Shown piece by piece: positions 16,457 through 26,223 of a stretch of 64,000 nucleotides of DNA; the stretch's first letter is position 1; each line of letters starts with the position of its first letter. The stretch covers positions 52,328 to 116,327 of the forward strand of contig JAABTV010000002.1 in the NCBI GenBank assembly GCA_011389685.1, in the 5' to 3' direction. The notes under the pieces were generated by a model. The model had not been told where the DNA came from and did not search any database. It saw nothing but the letters and a program-made list of their open reading frames with translations. This DNA is from Paracoccaceae bacterium. GTDB taxonomy: Bacteria > Pseudomonadota > Alphaproteobacteria > Rhodobacterales > Rhodobacteraceae. The position numbers and the translations under genes were made by a program.

Positions 16457-19400
16457 ATGAAAGACCTTGAGATCCGGGCCGAGAACTGGGCCGACGAACA
16501 AAAGGCGCTGCGCGATCACATGGCCACGCATGGGATGTATGCCCATGAGGACGAGCATTCGTCCTGCGGTGTCGGACTCGTGGTCAATCTGGACGGCAAA
16601 CCCTCACGCCGCGTCGTCGAGGCCGGGATTGCCGCGCTCAAGGCAGTGTGGCACCGGGGCGCGGTGGATGCGGATGGCAAGACCGGCGACGGCGCGGGGA
16701 TTCACCTGCAGATCCCGGTGCCGTTCTTTTACGACCAGATCCGCCGCACCGGGCATGAGCCGCGCAAGGACGAGTTGATCGCCGTGGGGCAGGTGTTCCT
16801 GCCGCGCACGGATTTCGGCGCGCAGGAGACCTGCCGGACCATCGTGGAAACCGAAGTGCTGCGCATGGGCTATTACATCTATGGCTGGCGGCATGTGCCG
16901 GTCGAGGTGGAATGCCTTGGCGAAAAGGCCAACGCGACCCGGCCCGAGATCGAACAGATCATCATCTCGAACACCAAGGGCGTGGATCAGGACACGTTCG
17001 AGCGCGAGCTTTACGTGGTGCGCCGCCGGATCGAGAAGGCGGTGGCGGCGGCCGGGGTTCAGGGGCTCTATATCTGTTCGCTGTCGTGCCGGTCGATCAT
17101 CTACAAGGGCATGATGCTGGCCGAACAGGTGGCCGAGTTCTATCCCGATCTGCAGGACGAGCGGTTCGAGAGCGCCTATGCGCTCTATCACCAGCGTTAC
17201 AGCACCAACACCTTTCCGCAATGGTGGCTGGCCCAGCCGTTCCGCATGCTGGCGCATAATGGTGAGATCAACACGCTCAAGGGCAATGTCAACTGGATGA
17301 AGAGCCATGAAATCCGCATGGCGTCTTCGACCTTTGGCGAGCTGGCCGAGGATATCAAGCCGATCATCCAGAACGGATCGTCGGACTCGGCGGCGCTTGA
17401 CGCGGTGTTCGAGGTCTTGGTGCGGGCCGGGCGCAACGCGCCGATGGCCAAGACGATGCTGGTGCCGGAATCCTGGTCCAAGCAGGCGGTGGAACTGCCG
17501 CAATCGTGGATGGACATGTATTCCTATTGCAACAGCGTGATGGAGCCGTGGGACGGGCCGGCGGCGCTGGCCATGACGGATGGGCGCTGGGTCTGTGCCG
17601 GGCTGGACCGGAACGGGCTGCGACCGATGCGTTATGTGGTCACCGGCGAGGGCATGCTGATCGCCGGGTCCGAGGCGGGCATGGTGCCGGTGGACGAATC
17701 GCGCGTGGTGGAAAAGGGCGCGCTTGGCCCCGGTCAGTTGCTGGCCGTGGACATGAAGGAAGGCAAGCTTTTCCACGATACCGAGATCAAGGACAAGCTG
17801 GCCGCGGCACAGCCCTTTGGCGAATGGGTCGGCAAGATCACCGAGCTGGACGAGCGGTTGGCCGCGGTCGAGGAAAAGCCGCTTTTTGCCGGTGAGGAAC
17901 TGCGCAAGCGGCAGATTGCGGCGGGCTATACGCTGGAAGAGCTGGAACAGATCCTGGCACCGATGGCCGAGGACGGGAAAGAGGCGCTGGGCAGCATGGG
18001 CGACGACACGCCCAGCGCGGTCCTGTCGATGAAATACCGGCCGCTGTCGCATTTCTTTCGCCAGAATTTCAGCCAGGTGACGAACCCGCCGATCGACAGC
18101 TTGCGGGAATTCCGGGTGATGAGCCTCAAGACCCGGTTCGGGAACCTCAAGAACGTGCTGGACGAGAGCAGCGCGCAGACCGAGATCGTCGTGCTGGAGA
18201 GTCCATTCGTGGGCAACGCGCAATGGGACGAACTGACCAGGCTGTTCAACGCCGATCTGGTCGCGATCGACTGCTGTTTTCCGGCCGGCGGCGGCGAGAC
18301 CGCGCTGCGCGACGCGCTGGCGCGTATCCGGGCCGAGGCCGAGGACGCGGTGCGCAGTGGTGCCGGGCACCTGGTTCTGACCGACGAGCATCAGGGGCCG
18401 GACCGCGTGCCGATGCCGATGATCCTGGCCACGAGCGCGGTGCATTCCGGCCTGACGGCCAAGGGTTTGCGGACCTTCTGTTCGCTCAACGTGCGGTCCG
18501 CCGAATGCATCGACCCGCATTATTTCGCCGTGCTGGTGAGCGCGGGCGCGACGGTGGTGAACCCCTACCTCGCCGAGGATTCGATGGCCGACCGGATCGC
18601 GCGGGGCCTGCTTGACGGCAGCCTGAGCGAGAATGTCGCGCGCTATCGCGAGGCGATCGACCAGGGGCTGTTGAAGATCATGGCCAAGATGGGGATCAGC
18701 GTGATCTCGTCCTATCGGGGCGGTCTCAATTTCGAGGCCGTGGGGCTGAGCCGGGCGATGTGCGCCGAGTATTTCCCCGGCATGATCAGCCGGATCAGCG
18801 GCATCGGGGTGTCGGGCATCCAGCGCAAGATCGAGGAGATTCACCGGCAGGGCTGGCATGGGGGGCGGGACGTTCTGCCCATTGGCGGCTTTTACAAGGC
18901 GCGCAAGACCGGCGAGACCCATGCCTGGGGGGCGCAGACGATGCACCTGATGCAGATGGCCTGCAACAAGGCGTCCTATGAGCTGTGGAAGCAGTATTCC
19001 AAGGCGATGCAGGCCAACCCGCCGATCCATTTGCGCGATCTGCTGGCGATCAAGCCGCTGGGCAACCCCCTGCCGATCGAGGAGGTCGAGAGCATCACCG
19101 CGATCCGCAAACGGTTCGTCACGCCGGGGATGAGCCTTGGCGCGCTCAGCCCCGAGGCGCACAAGACCCTGAACGTGGCGATGAACCGGATCGGCGCAAA
19201 ATCGGATTCGGGTGAGGGCGGCGAAGACCCGGCGCATTTCGTGCCCGAACCCAATGGCGACAACCCCAGCGCCAAGATCAAGCAGGTGGCTTCGGGGCGG
19301 TTCGGCGTGACGGCGGAATACCTCAACCAGTGCGAGGAACTGGAAATCAAGGTGGCCCAGGGCGCCAAGCCCGGCGAGGGCGGGCAGCTTCCGGGGATGA

Positions 19401-21004
19401 AGGTCACCGACCTCATCGCGCGGCTGCGGCATTCGACCAAGGGTGTCACGCTGATCAGCCCGCCGCCGCATCACGACATCTACAGCATCGAAGACCTTGC
19501 GCAGTTGATCTATGACCTCAAGCAGATCAACCCGCGCGCCAAGGTGACGGTCAAGCTTGTCTCAAGCTCGGGCGTGGGCACGATTGCCGCCGGGGTCGCC
19601 AAGGCCAAGGCCGACGTGATCCTGATCTCGGGGCATAATGGCGGCACCGGGGCGAGCCCGGCCACCTCGATCAAATATGCCGGCCTGCCATGGGAGATGG
19701 GCCTGACCGAGGCGCATCAGGTGCTGGCGATGAACAAGCTGCGCGAGCGGGTGACGCTGCGCACGGATGGCGGGCTGCGCACCGGGCGCGATATCGTGAT
19801 GGCGGCGATGATGGGGGCGGAGGAATACGGTATCGGCACCGCCGCGCTGATCTCGATGGGGTGCATCATGGTGCGTCAGTGCCAATCGAACACCTGTCCG
19901 GTCGGGGTCTGCACGCAGGATGAAGACCTGCGCGCGAAATTCACCGGCAGCGCGGAGAAGGTGGTGAACCTGATCACCTTCTATGCGCAGGAGGTGCGCG
20001 AGATCCTGGCCAGCATCGGCGCGCGCAGCCTTGGCGAGGTGATCGGGCGTGCCGACCTTCTGAGTCAGGTGAGCCGTGGCGCGGATCACCTTGACGATCT
20101 CGACCTCAACCCGCTGCTGATCACGGTCGATGGGGCCAAGGACATCGTTTATGACCGCGAGAAAGAGCGCAACAAGGTGCCCGATACGCTGGATGCGGAG
20201 ATCGTGCGCGATGCGCAGCGGTTCCTTGAGGACGGCGAGAAGATGCAGCTTTCCTATGCGGTGCAGAACACGCACCGCACGGTGGGCACGCGAGTCTCCA
20301 GCCATATCGTGCGCAATTTCGGGATGCGCAACGCGCTGCAACCCGATCACTTGACGGTCAAGCTGACCGGTTCGGCCGGGCAAAGCCTTGGCGCGTTCGC
20401 CGCGCCGGGTCTCAAGATCGAGGTGAGCGGCGATGCCAACGACTATGTCGGCAAGGGGCTGTCGGGCGGTTTGCTCGTGGTGCGCCCGCCAATGGCGAGC
20501 CCGCTGGTCGCGAGCGAGAACACGATCATCGGCAACACGGTGCTTTATGGTGCGACGGCCGGGCATCTCTTTGCGGCGGGGCGCGCGGGCGAGCGGTTCG
20601 CGGTGCGCAATTCGGGCGCCCGGGTGGTGATCGAGGGCTGTGGCAGCAACGGCTGTGAATACATGACCGGCGGGGTTGCCGTGATCCTGGGCAGCATCGG
20701 AGCCAATTTCGGGGCCGGGATGACGGGCGGCATGGCCTATCTTTACGACCCGGAGGGCGAGGCGCAGACGCTGATGAACATGGAGACGCTGGTCACATGC
20801 CCGGTGACGGTGGCCCATTGGGAGCAGGAACTCAAAAGGTTGATCGAGCGTCACCTTGCCGAGACCGGCAGCCGCAAGGCCGCCGATATCCTGCAACACT
20901 GGGATATCGAGCGGAGTCATTTCCTTCAGGTCTGTCCCAAGGAAATGCTCGACAAGATCGAGCATCCGCTGAGCGAGGAAAGAGGCGCTATTCTGGCAGA
21001 ATAG
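16457..21004 (+). CDS. gltB: Glutamate synthase (NADPH) large subunit
   Basis: Catalytic large subunit of GOGAT: the glutaminase domain releases ammonia from glutamine and channels it to 2-oxoglutarate on an FMN barrel. The 1515-residue length is normal. C37 (SSCGVGLV) is the N-terminal nucleophile exposed after propeptide removal. QRYSTNTFPQW is the glutaminase core, SGHNGGTGASPATSIKYAG is in the FMN domain, and CIMVRQCQSNTCPVGVC holds the [3Fe-4S] cysteines. The C-terminal GXGXG beta-helix is present (GLSGGLLVVRP). The start has GGAGG seven bases upstream. Confidence 0.97.
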   Translation: MKDLEIRAENWADEQKALRDHMATHGMYAHEDEHSSCGVGLVVNLDGKPSRRVVEAGIAALKAVWHRGAVDADGKTGDGAGIHLQIPVPFFYDQIRRTGHEPRKDELIAVGQVFLPRTDFGAQETCRTIVETEVLRMGYYIYGWRHVPVEVECLGEKANATRPEIEQIIISNTKGVDQDTFERELYVVRRRIEKAVAAAGVQGLYICSLSCRSIIYKGMMLAEQVAEFYPDLQDERFESAYALYHQRYSTNTFPQWWLAQPFRMLAHNGEINTLKGNVNWMKSHEIRMASSTFGELAEDIKPIIQNGSSDSAALDAVFEVLVRAGRNAPMAKTMLVPESWSKQAVELPQSWMDMYSYCNSVMEPWDGPAALAMTDGRWVCAGLDRNGLRPMRYVVTGEGMLIAGSEAGMVPVDESRVVEKGALGPGQLLAVDMKEGKLFHDTEIKDKLAAAQPFGEWVGKITELDERLAAVEEKPLFAGEELRKRQIAAGYTLEELEQILAPMAEDGKEALGSMGDDTPSAVLSMKYRPLSHFFRQNFSQVTNPPIDSLREFRVMSLKTRFGNLKNVLDESSAQTEIVVLESPFVGNAQWDELTRLFNADLVAIDCCFPAGGGETALRDALARIRAEAEDAVRSGAGHLVLTDEHQGPDRVPMPMILATSAVHSGLTAKGLRTFCSLNVRSAECIDPHYFAVLVSAGATVVNPYLAEDSMADRIARGLLDGSLSENVARYREAIDQGLLKIMAKMGISVISSYRGGLNFEAVGLSRAMCAEYFPGMISRISGIGVSGIQRKIEEIHRQGWHGGRDVLPIGGFYKARKTGETHAWGAQTMHLMQMACNKASYELWKQYSKAMQANPPIHLRDLLAIKPLGNPLPIEEVESITAIRKRFVTPGMSLGALSPEAHKTLNVAMNRIGAKSDSGEGGEDPAHFVPEPNGDNPSAKIKQVASGRFGVTAEYLNQCEELEIKVAQGAKPGEGGQLPGMKVTDLIARLRHSTKGVTLISPPPHHDIYSIEDLAQLIYDLKQINPRAKVTVKLVSSSGVGTIAAGVAKAKADVILISGHNGGTGASPATSIKYAGLPWEMGLTEAHQVLAMNKLRERVTLRTDGGLRTGRDIVMAAMMGAEEYGIGTAALISMGCIMVRQCQSNTCPVGVCTQDEDLRAKFTGSAEKVVNLITFYAQEVREILASIGARSLGEVIGRADLLSQVSRGADHLDDLDLNPLLITVDGAKDIVYDREKERNKVPDTLDAEIVRDAQRFLEDGEKMQLSYAVQNTHRTVGTRVSSHIVRNFGMRNALQPDHLTVKLTGSAGQSLGAFAAPGLKIEVSGDANDYVGKGLSGGLLVVRPPMASPLVASENTIIGNTVLYGATAGHLFAAGRAGERFAVRNSGARVVIEGCGSNGCEYMTGGVAVILGSIGANFGAGMTGGMAYLYDPEGEAQTLMNMETLVTCPVTVAHWEQELKRLIERHLAETGSRKAADILQHWDIERSHFLQVCPKEMLDKIEHPLSEERGAILAE

Positions 21005-21018
21005 AACCTGTTCATGCA

Positions 21019-21073
21019 GGGCCCCGGCACTGATCCATTCGCAGTGAACGCGGCCGGATCGGGCCGGGGTGCC
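21019..21073. other. Large imperfect stem-loop after gltB
   Basis: GGGCCCCGGCACTGATCC at 21019 can pair with GGATCGGGCCGGGGTGCC ending at 21073, around a loop of about 19 bases. It has no T-tract. It could help terminate gltB, stabilise the mRNA 3' end, or act on the mtgA leader. Confidence 0.35.
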
Positions 21074-21122
21074 TGTCAGCATGCGGCTTTTTCTCGACCA
21101 GGATTCCGCCTATAGCTGGGGC

Positions 21123-21863
21123 GTGGCACGCAAAGCGAAATCCAGCGGGAAATCCCCGAAACGCGGCTCATGGGCCGATCGGGTGCTTGCACCCTACCGG
21201 TGGCTGCGCAAATGGCTTTTTCGGCTGGTTCTGATCCTGGTGGTCGTGGTGCTGGGCGGAGTCGGTTGGTTTTCGGTGATGAACCCGGGCCAGACCCCTT
21301 ACATGCGTGCCGAGGCGCGGCGGCTGGGTGCGCCGGTCGATCATATCTGGGTGCCGCTTGCTGCGGTTGCGCCGGTGATGGCGCGCTCGGTCGTGGCGGC
21401 GGAGGATGCCAATTTCTGCCTGCATTGGGGCTTTGACATGGAGGCGATCCGCACTGCGCTTGAGGAAGGATCGGGGCGGGGGGCCTCGACCATCAGCCAG
21501 CAGGTGGTGAAGAATGTCTATCTCTGGCAGGGGCGCAACTGGACCCGCAAGGCGCTGGAGGCGGTGATCACGCCGGTGGTCGAAGCGATGTGGTCGAAGC
21601 GGCGAATCGTCGAGGTCTATCTCAACGTGGCGGAGTTCGACGAGGGGGTGTTCGGAGTCGACGCCGCGGCCCAGCATTATTTCGGCGTGGCCCCCGCCAA
21701 TCTGAGCCCGGTTCAGGCGGCGCGGCTGGCGGCGGTTCTGCCCAGCCCCAAGACACGTTCGGCGGCCAATCCGTCGCGTCGGCTTGCGCGGCGGGCCGCG
21801 GGGATCATGGATGGGGCGGAGACAATTCGCCAGGACAGGCGCGCCGCCTGTTTCGAGGATTGA
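21123..21863 (+). CDS. mtgA: Monofunctional peptidoglycan glycosyltransferase
   Basis: Inner-membrane GT51 transglycosylase that polymerises lipid II without transpeptidase activity. After a basic N-terminus there is one membrane helix (LFRLVLILVVVVLGGVGWF). The catalytic domain has VVAAEDANFCLHWGF with the catalytic glutamate, GASTISQQVVKNVYLW, and KRRIVEVYLNVAEFDEGVFGV. The start is uncertain: the GTG at 21123 gives VARKAKSSGKSPKR and 246 residues; an ATG at 21081 is also possible, with a weak ribosome site either way. Confidence 0.9.
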   Translation: MARKAKSSGKSPKRGSWADRVLAPYRWLRKWLFRLVLILVVVVLGGVGWFSVMNPGQTPYMRAEARRLGAPVDHIWVPLAAVAPVMARSVVAAEDANFCLHWGFDMEAIRTALEEGSGRGASTISQQVVKNVYLWQGRNWTRKALEAVITPVVEAMWSKRRIVEVYLNVAEFDEGVFGVDAAAQHYFGVAPANLSPVQAARLAAVLPSPKTRSAANPSRRLARRAAGIMDGAETIRQDRRAACFED

Positions 21864-21919
21864 AAAACCCACGGCAAACCGGCATTGAGGGTATGACTTT
21901 CACAACCCAGACATGACCC

Positions 21920-22585
21920 ATGGCCACGCTCTATCACGTTCCGCTTTCCCCGTTCTGTCGCAAGGTCCGTCTGAGCCTTGCGGAAAAGAAGATCGAATGC
22001 GAGCTGATCGAGGAACGCTATTGGGAACAGGACCCGGATTTCCTGCGCCGCAACCCGGCCGGAAAGGTGCCGGTGTTGAAGATCGACGGCATGACCTTGT
22101 CGGAAAGCGCCGCGATCTGCGAATATCTCGAAGAGACCCGGACCGACGTTCCGCTGTTGCCGAAGGATTCGGTGGGGCGGTTCGAGGTGCGGCGACTGGT
22201 CGGGTGGTTCGATGACAAGTTCCATCGCGAAGTGACCGCGAACCTGGTCTATGAGCGGGTCAACAAGAAAGTGATGAAACAGGGCTATCCGGATTCAAAG
22301 AACGTCAAGACCGGGTCGCAGAGGATCAAGTATCACCTCGACTACATGGCCTGGCTTCTGGATCAGCGGCGCTGGCTCGCCGGGGACGTGATGACACTGG
22401 CGGATTTCGCGGCGGCCGCGCATCTGTCGGCGCTGGACTATATCTCGGATGTGGACTGGAACCGGAGCGAGGTAGTCAAGGACTGGTATGCCAAGATCAA
22501 GTCGCGGCCCGCGTTTCGCGGGATTCTGGCCGATCAGGTGCCCGGGTTTCCGCCGCCGGCGCATTATGCCGACCTGGATTTCTGA
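21920..22585 (+). CDS. fzlA: GST-fold protein, likely FtsZ-binding FzlA
   Basis: GST-like protein of 221 residues. It has a thioredoxin-like N-terminus (LYHVPLSPFCRKVRLSLAEK) and an all-alpha C-terminal domain. Tryptophan 35 lies in EERYWEQDPDF, the region where FzlA of Caulobacter has a critical tryptophan. The C-terminal tail DQVPGFPPPAHYADLDF matches the conserved FzlA extension as I remember it. FzlA binds FtsZ and couples constriction to division-specific wall synthesis; it is not known to use glutathione. It lies just upstream of queG. Assignment beyond GST family is by recognition, not search. Confidence 0.75.
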   Translation: MATLYHVPLSPFCRKVRLSLAEKKIECELIEERYWEQDPDFLRRNPAGKVPVLKIDGMTLSESAAICEYLEETRTDVPLLPKDSVGRFEVRRLVGWFDDKFHREVTANLVYERVNKKVMKQGYPDSKNVKTGSQRIKYHLDYMAWLLDQRRWLAGDVMTLADFAAAAHLSALDYISDVDWNRSEVVKDWYAKIKSRPAFRGILADQVPGFPPPAHYADLDF

Positions 22586-22587
22586 AT

Positions 22588-22634
22588 GGGGGCGTTGCCC
22601 CCAGACCCCCAGAGTATTTCCGGCAAGATGAAGC
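22588..22634 (+). repeat. Rhodobacterales-type G/C hairpin spacer
   Basis: GGGGGC-GTT-GCCCCC hairpin followed by AGACCCCCAGAGTATTTC and GCAAGATGAAG, filling the fzlA-queG gap. From memory, closely similar spacers recur after many genes in Rhodobacteraceae genomes. The hairpin may terminate or slow transcription between the two genes. Only this copy was seen here. Confidence 0.45.
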
Positions 22635-23660
22635 ATGGAAGATGATCTGAAATCGCGGGTGGTGGAGCGGGCCTGCGCCGAAGGTTTCGCGGCGGCGCGG
22701 GTGTGTCGGCCCTGGGATGTGCCGCATGTGATGGGGGATCTGAACGGGTTCCTGGCCGAAGGCTATCACGGCAGCATGGGGTGGCTGGCCGAACGGGTGC
22801 ATTGGCGGGGCGATCCGGCAGCACTTTGGCCCGAGGCGCGGTCGGTGATCGTTCTGGCCGAGAATTACGGGGCCGGCGAGGTCGAGCCGGTGCCGGATCA
22901 TGCGGGAACAGTGTCGATCTATGCGCGCAACCGGGATTATCACGATGTGGTCAAGAAGCGGCTCAAGCGGCTGGCGCGGTGGTTGATCGAGGAGGCGGGG
23001 GGAGAATTGAAGGTCTTCGTCGATACCGCGCCGGTGCCGGAAAAACCGCTTGGTCAGGCGGCGGGGCTGGGCTGGCAGGGCAAGCATACCAACCTGGTGA
23101 GCCGGGAGTTGGGCAGTTGGTTTTTCATCGGCTCGATCTTTACCACGCTGGACCTGCCCGCGGACCGGCGCGAGGTGGACCATTGCGGGTCGTGCCGGGC
23201 CTGTCTGGATGCCTGTCCGACCGGGGCGTTTCCGGCGCCTTACAGGATCGATGCGCGGCGCTGCATTTCCTATCTGACCATCGAGCACAAGGGGCCGGTG
23301 GACGAGGAGTTGCGGCCATTGCTGGGCAACCGGATCTACGGTTGCGACGATTGTCTGGCCGCTTGTCCGTGGAACAAGTTCGCGGCCGAGGCGCGCGAAG
23401 TGAAATACCATGCGCGCGCGGATTTGATCGCGCCGCCATTGGCGGAACTGGCGCGGCTGGACGATACGCAATTCCGGGAGAAATTCAGCGGATCGCCGAT
23501 CAAGCGGATCGGGCGCGGTCGGTTCGTGAGGAACGTGCTCTACGCCATCGGGAACTCGGCTGATCCCGGATTGATCCCGGTGGCGGAGGCGCTTGTCGAT
23601 GATGAAGAGCCGGTGGTGGCGGATGCGGCGCGCTGGGCCCTGGGGAGATTGCGCGGATGA
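22635..23660 (+). CDS. queG: Epoxyqueuosine reductase QueG
   Basis: Cobalamin- and iron-sulfur-dependent enzyme that performs the last step of queuosine synthesis on tRNA, reducing epoxyqueuosine. Two [4Fe-4S] motifs are visible: [16 protein letters not shown] and [38 protein letters not shown] is the conserved cobalamin-side region. A C-terminal HEAT-like stretch ([20 protein letters not shown]) follows. The length of 341 residues is typical. The stop overlaps the next start by four bases. Confidence 0.93.
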   Translation: MEDDLKSRVVERACAEGFAAARVCRPWDVPHVMGDLNGFLAEGYHGSMGWLAERVHWRGDPAALWPEARSVIVLAENYGAGEVEPVPDHAGTVSIYARNRDYHDVVKKRLKRLARWLIEEAGGELKVFVDTAPVPEKPLGQAAGLGWQGKHTNLVSRELGSWFFIGSIFTTLDLPADRREVDHCGSCRACLDACPTGAFPAPYRIDARRCISYLTIEHKGPVDEELRPLLGNRIYGCDDCLAACPWNKFAAEAREVKYHARADLIAPPLAELARLDDTQFREKFSGSPIKRIGRGRFVRNVLYAIGNSADPGLIPVAEALVDDEEPVVADAARWALGRLRG

Positions 23661-25651
23661 GCCTTCTTCTGGGGGTGGATACGGGCGGCACCTATACCGA
23701 TGCCGTCCTGATCCGCGACGAGCACGAAGTCGTGGCGCGGGCGAAGGCGTTGACCACGCGCCACGACCTGGCCGAAGGGATCGGCAAGGCGGTGGCGGAG
23801 GTTCTGGCCGCATCCGGCGCCCGGCCCGGCGAGGTTGGTCTGGCAGCGCTGTCCACGACATTGGCGACCAATGCGCTTGTCGAGGGGCAGGGCGGGCGCG
23901 TGGGGTTGGTCTATATCGGGTTCTCCCGCGGCGATCCTGATCGCAGCGGGCTTGACCAGGCGCTGAACGGGGATCCGATACTGATGCTGGACGGTGGGCA
24001 CGACCACGCGGGGGTGGCACGTTCCGCGCTTGACCTCGGAGCGCTTTCGGCATGGTTAGAGACTGTTTCGGATGTTTCGAGCTTTGCCGTGGCGAGCCTG
24101 TTCGCGACCCGAAACCCGGAGCACGAGACCGCAGCGGCAGAGATGATACGGGACCGCACGGGCCAGCCGGTGTCCTGCTCGCATCATCTGTCCGCCCGAC
24201 TGAACGGGCCGAAACGGGCGCTGACGGCTGTGTTGAACGCGCGGCTGATCGGGATGATCACGCGGCTGATCGCACGGGCCGAGGCGAAGCTGGGCGAAAT
24301 GGGCATTGATGCTCCGCTGATGGTGGTGCGGGGGGATGGTGCGCTCATTTCCGCGGCGATGGCACGGGAAAAGCCGATCGAGACGATCCTGAGCGGGCCG
24401 GCGGCGTCGATCGTGGGAGCGGCGTGGCTGACCGGGGTGCGCGACGCGCTGGTGTCGGATATCGGGGGGACGACCACGGATGTGGCCCTGTTGCGCGACG
24501 GCAAGCCGGAAATCGATCCGGACGGGGCCCAGGTGGGCGTGTTTCGAACCATGGTCGAAGCCGTGGCCATGCGCACAACCGGGTTGGGGGGTGACAGCGA
24601 GGTGCGATTTGCCCGCGAGGGGTTGCAGGCGGGCGTGGAACTGGGGCCAAGGCGCGTTGTGCCGATCAGCCTTTTGGCAATGGAAGCGCCGAACGTGGTC
24701 CTGCCGATACTCGAAGAGCAACGCCGTGCGGTCACGCCGGGTGAATTCGACGGAATGTTTCTGCGCCGGGTCGCGGGAGCGGAGGTTCACGGGCTTTCGC
24801 TACGCGAAAGCGAGGTTCTGGCGCGGATCACGGGGGTCCATCCGGTCGGCGCAGTGTTGCGCACGCGGATCGAGCGACAGGCGCTGGCGCGGCTGCGGGA
24901 TCGCGGGATCATCCAGTTAGCCGGGGTAACCCCGTCGGATGCCTGTCATGAACTGGGTCTACTGAGCGCATGGGATGGACAGGCGGCGCGCCTGGGCCTT
25001 GGTCTGTTGGCACGCAGGCGGACAGGGGCGGGTGAGGCATTGGCAGCCGGGCCGGGTCCGATGGCCCGCATGATCGTCGATCAATTGACGCAAGAGACGA
25101 TCTGGGCCTTGTTAGAGACTTGTCTTGCGAATGACGAGGGGTTCGGTCCGGGCCATGAGCACCTTGCGCGGCATGTCCTGATGCAAAAGGGGTTGGAGCA
25201 GCATCGGGGGTTGTTGCGGGTCGAAACCGGGCTGAATATTCCGGTGATCGGTCTGGGGGCGTCGGCGCGCAGCTATTATCCGGCGGTTGGCCAGCGCCTG
25301 GGTTGCGAGATGGTCCTGCCTGGGGATGGCGGCGTGGCCAATGCGATCGGGGCCGTCGTCGGGCGGGTCAGGGTGCGGCGCTCGGGAATTGTGACCTGCC
25401 CCGCGGAGGGGCGATTCCGCACACATGGCGCGCTGGGGCCGAAGGATTTCGGCACCGCCGAGGCGGCGATGACAGCCCTTGAAGACGAGCTTGTCATCCA
25501 GGTGCGGGCGGATGCCGATGCGGCGGGAACGGATGACATCGAAATGCGCCGGTCGAGGGACGTCCGGCACAGCCAGGTGGAGGGGCGGGACGCGTTCATC
25601 GAGGCCGAGATCACCGTTGAAGCGACGGGACGGCCGCGAATCGCGCGATGA
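23657..25651 (+). CDS. Hydantoinase/oxoprolinase family protein (HyuA-like)
   Basis: ASKHA-fold protein of 664 residues in the ATP-dependent hydantoinase/5-oxoprolinase subunit A family. The N-terminal phosphate loop is [13 protein letters not shown], the second is [16 protein letters not shown], and the central domain has [16 protein letters not shown] and [10 protein letters not shown]. These enzymes cleave cyclic amides with ATP, usually together with a HyuB subunit. No hyuB lies in the window, and the gene is coupled to queG by an ATGA overlap. The substrate is unknown. Confidence 0.8.
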   Translation: MSLLLGVDTGGTYTDAVLIRDEHEVVARAKALTTRHDLAEGIGKAVAEVLAASGARPGEVGLAALSTTLATNALVEGQGGRVGLVYIGFSRGDPDRSGLDQALNGDPILMLDGGHDHAGVARSALDLGALSAWLETVSDVSSFAVASLFATRNPEHETAAAEMIRDRTGQPVSCSHHLSARLNGPKRALTAVLNARLIGMITRLIARAEAKLGEMGIDAPLMVVRGDGALISAAMAREKPIETILSGPAASIVGAAWLTGVRDALVSDIGGTTTDVALLRDGKPEIDPDGAQVGVFRTMVEAVAMRTTGLGGDSEVRFAREGLQAGVELGPRRVVPISLLAMEAPNVVLPILEEQRRAVTPGEFDGMFLRRVAGAEVHGLSLRESEVLARITGVHPVGAVLRTRIERQALARLRDRGIIQLAGVTPSDACHELGLLSAWDGQAARLGLGLLARRRTGAGEALAAGPGPMARMIVDQLTQETIWALLETCLANDEGFGPGHEHLARHVLMQKGLEQHRGLLRVETGLNIPVIGLGASARSYYPAVGQRLGCEMVLPGDGGVANAIGAVVGRVRVRRSGIVTCPAEGRFRTHGALGPKDFGTAEAAMTALEDELVIQVRADADAAGTDDIEMRRSRDVRHSQVEGRDAFIEAEITVEATGRPRIAR

Positions 25652-26215
25652 TCAGCCCTTGGGGGCGGAGGACACACCGACCTGTGCGGGGCGCAGCAGC
25701 CGGTCGTGCAACATGAACCCTTCGGTGGAAACCTGGATGATGTCGCCCGCCTTGGTGCCCGGCACCGGGGCCTCGAACATGGCCTCGTGCACCTGGGGGT
25801 CAAAGCGGTCGCCGACCTTCGGCGAAATCACCGTGATCCCGTGTTTGGCGAACACATTGAGAAGTTCGCGCATCGTGAGTTCGATGCCTTCGATGAGGGC
25901 GGCCGACATCTCGCGCTGGTCCTCGGTGATCGCTTCGAGTGCGCGTTTCATGTTGTCATAGACGGGAAGCATGTCGCGGGCGAGTTTGGAGCCGCCGTAT
26001 TGTTCGGCGTCGCGGCGCATCTTGTCGCCGCGCTTGCGGGCGTTTTCGGCATCGGCCAGCGCGCGCATGAATTTGTCCTGAAGCGCATCGCGCTCGGCCC
26101 GCAGGGCGTCAAGTTCGGCCTCGAGCGGGCCGATTTCTTCCATGCCCTCGGCCAGCTCTTCGGTCTCGGCGTCTGTGATGTCGTCGAGAAACTCGTCTTC
26201 CTTGCGCTCTGCCAT
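25652..26215 (-). CDS. grpE: Nucleotide exchange factor GrpE
   Basis: Co-chaperone that releases ADP from DnaK. An acidic N-terminus and long coiled coil (EIGPLEAELDALRAERDALQ) lead to the beta-domain motif HEAMFEAPVPGTKAGDIIQV and the end GFMLHDRLLRPAQVGVS. I start at the ATG at 26215 (MAERKEDEFL, 187 residues), with GAGGTG upstream. It is 8 bp after the hrcA stop, forming the classic hrcA-grpE heat-shock operon. dnaK and dnaJ are elsewhere. Confidence 0.95.
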   Translation of the reverse strand: MAERKEDEFLDDITDAETEELAEGMEEIGPLEAELDALRAERDALQDKFMRALADAENARKRGDKMRRDAEQYGGSKLARDMLPVYDNMKRALEAITEDQREMSAALIEGIELTMRELLNVFAKHGITVISPKVGDRFDPQVHEAMFEAPVPGTKAGDIIQVSTEGFMLHDRLLRPAQVGVSSAPKG

Positions 26216-26223
26216 GTATCTAC

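Noticed and set aside
16604-19474. 956-aa minus-strand ORF opposite gltB
   Set aside because: Longest antisense frame in the window but antisense to a clear gltB; composition is that of a GC-rich shadow with no domain.
19562-21082. 506-aa minus-strand ORF opposite gltB 3' end
   Set aside because: Same reasons; no recognisable motifs.
22497-24053. 518-aa minus-strand ORF opposite queG and hyuA
   Set aside because: Crosses two real genes and is Arg/Pro-rich.
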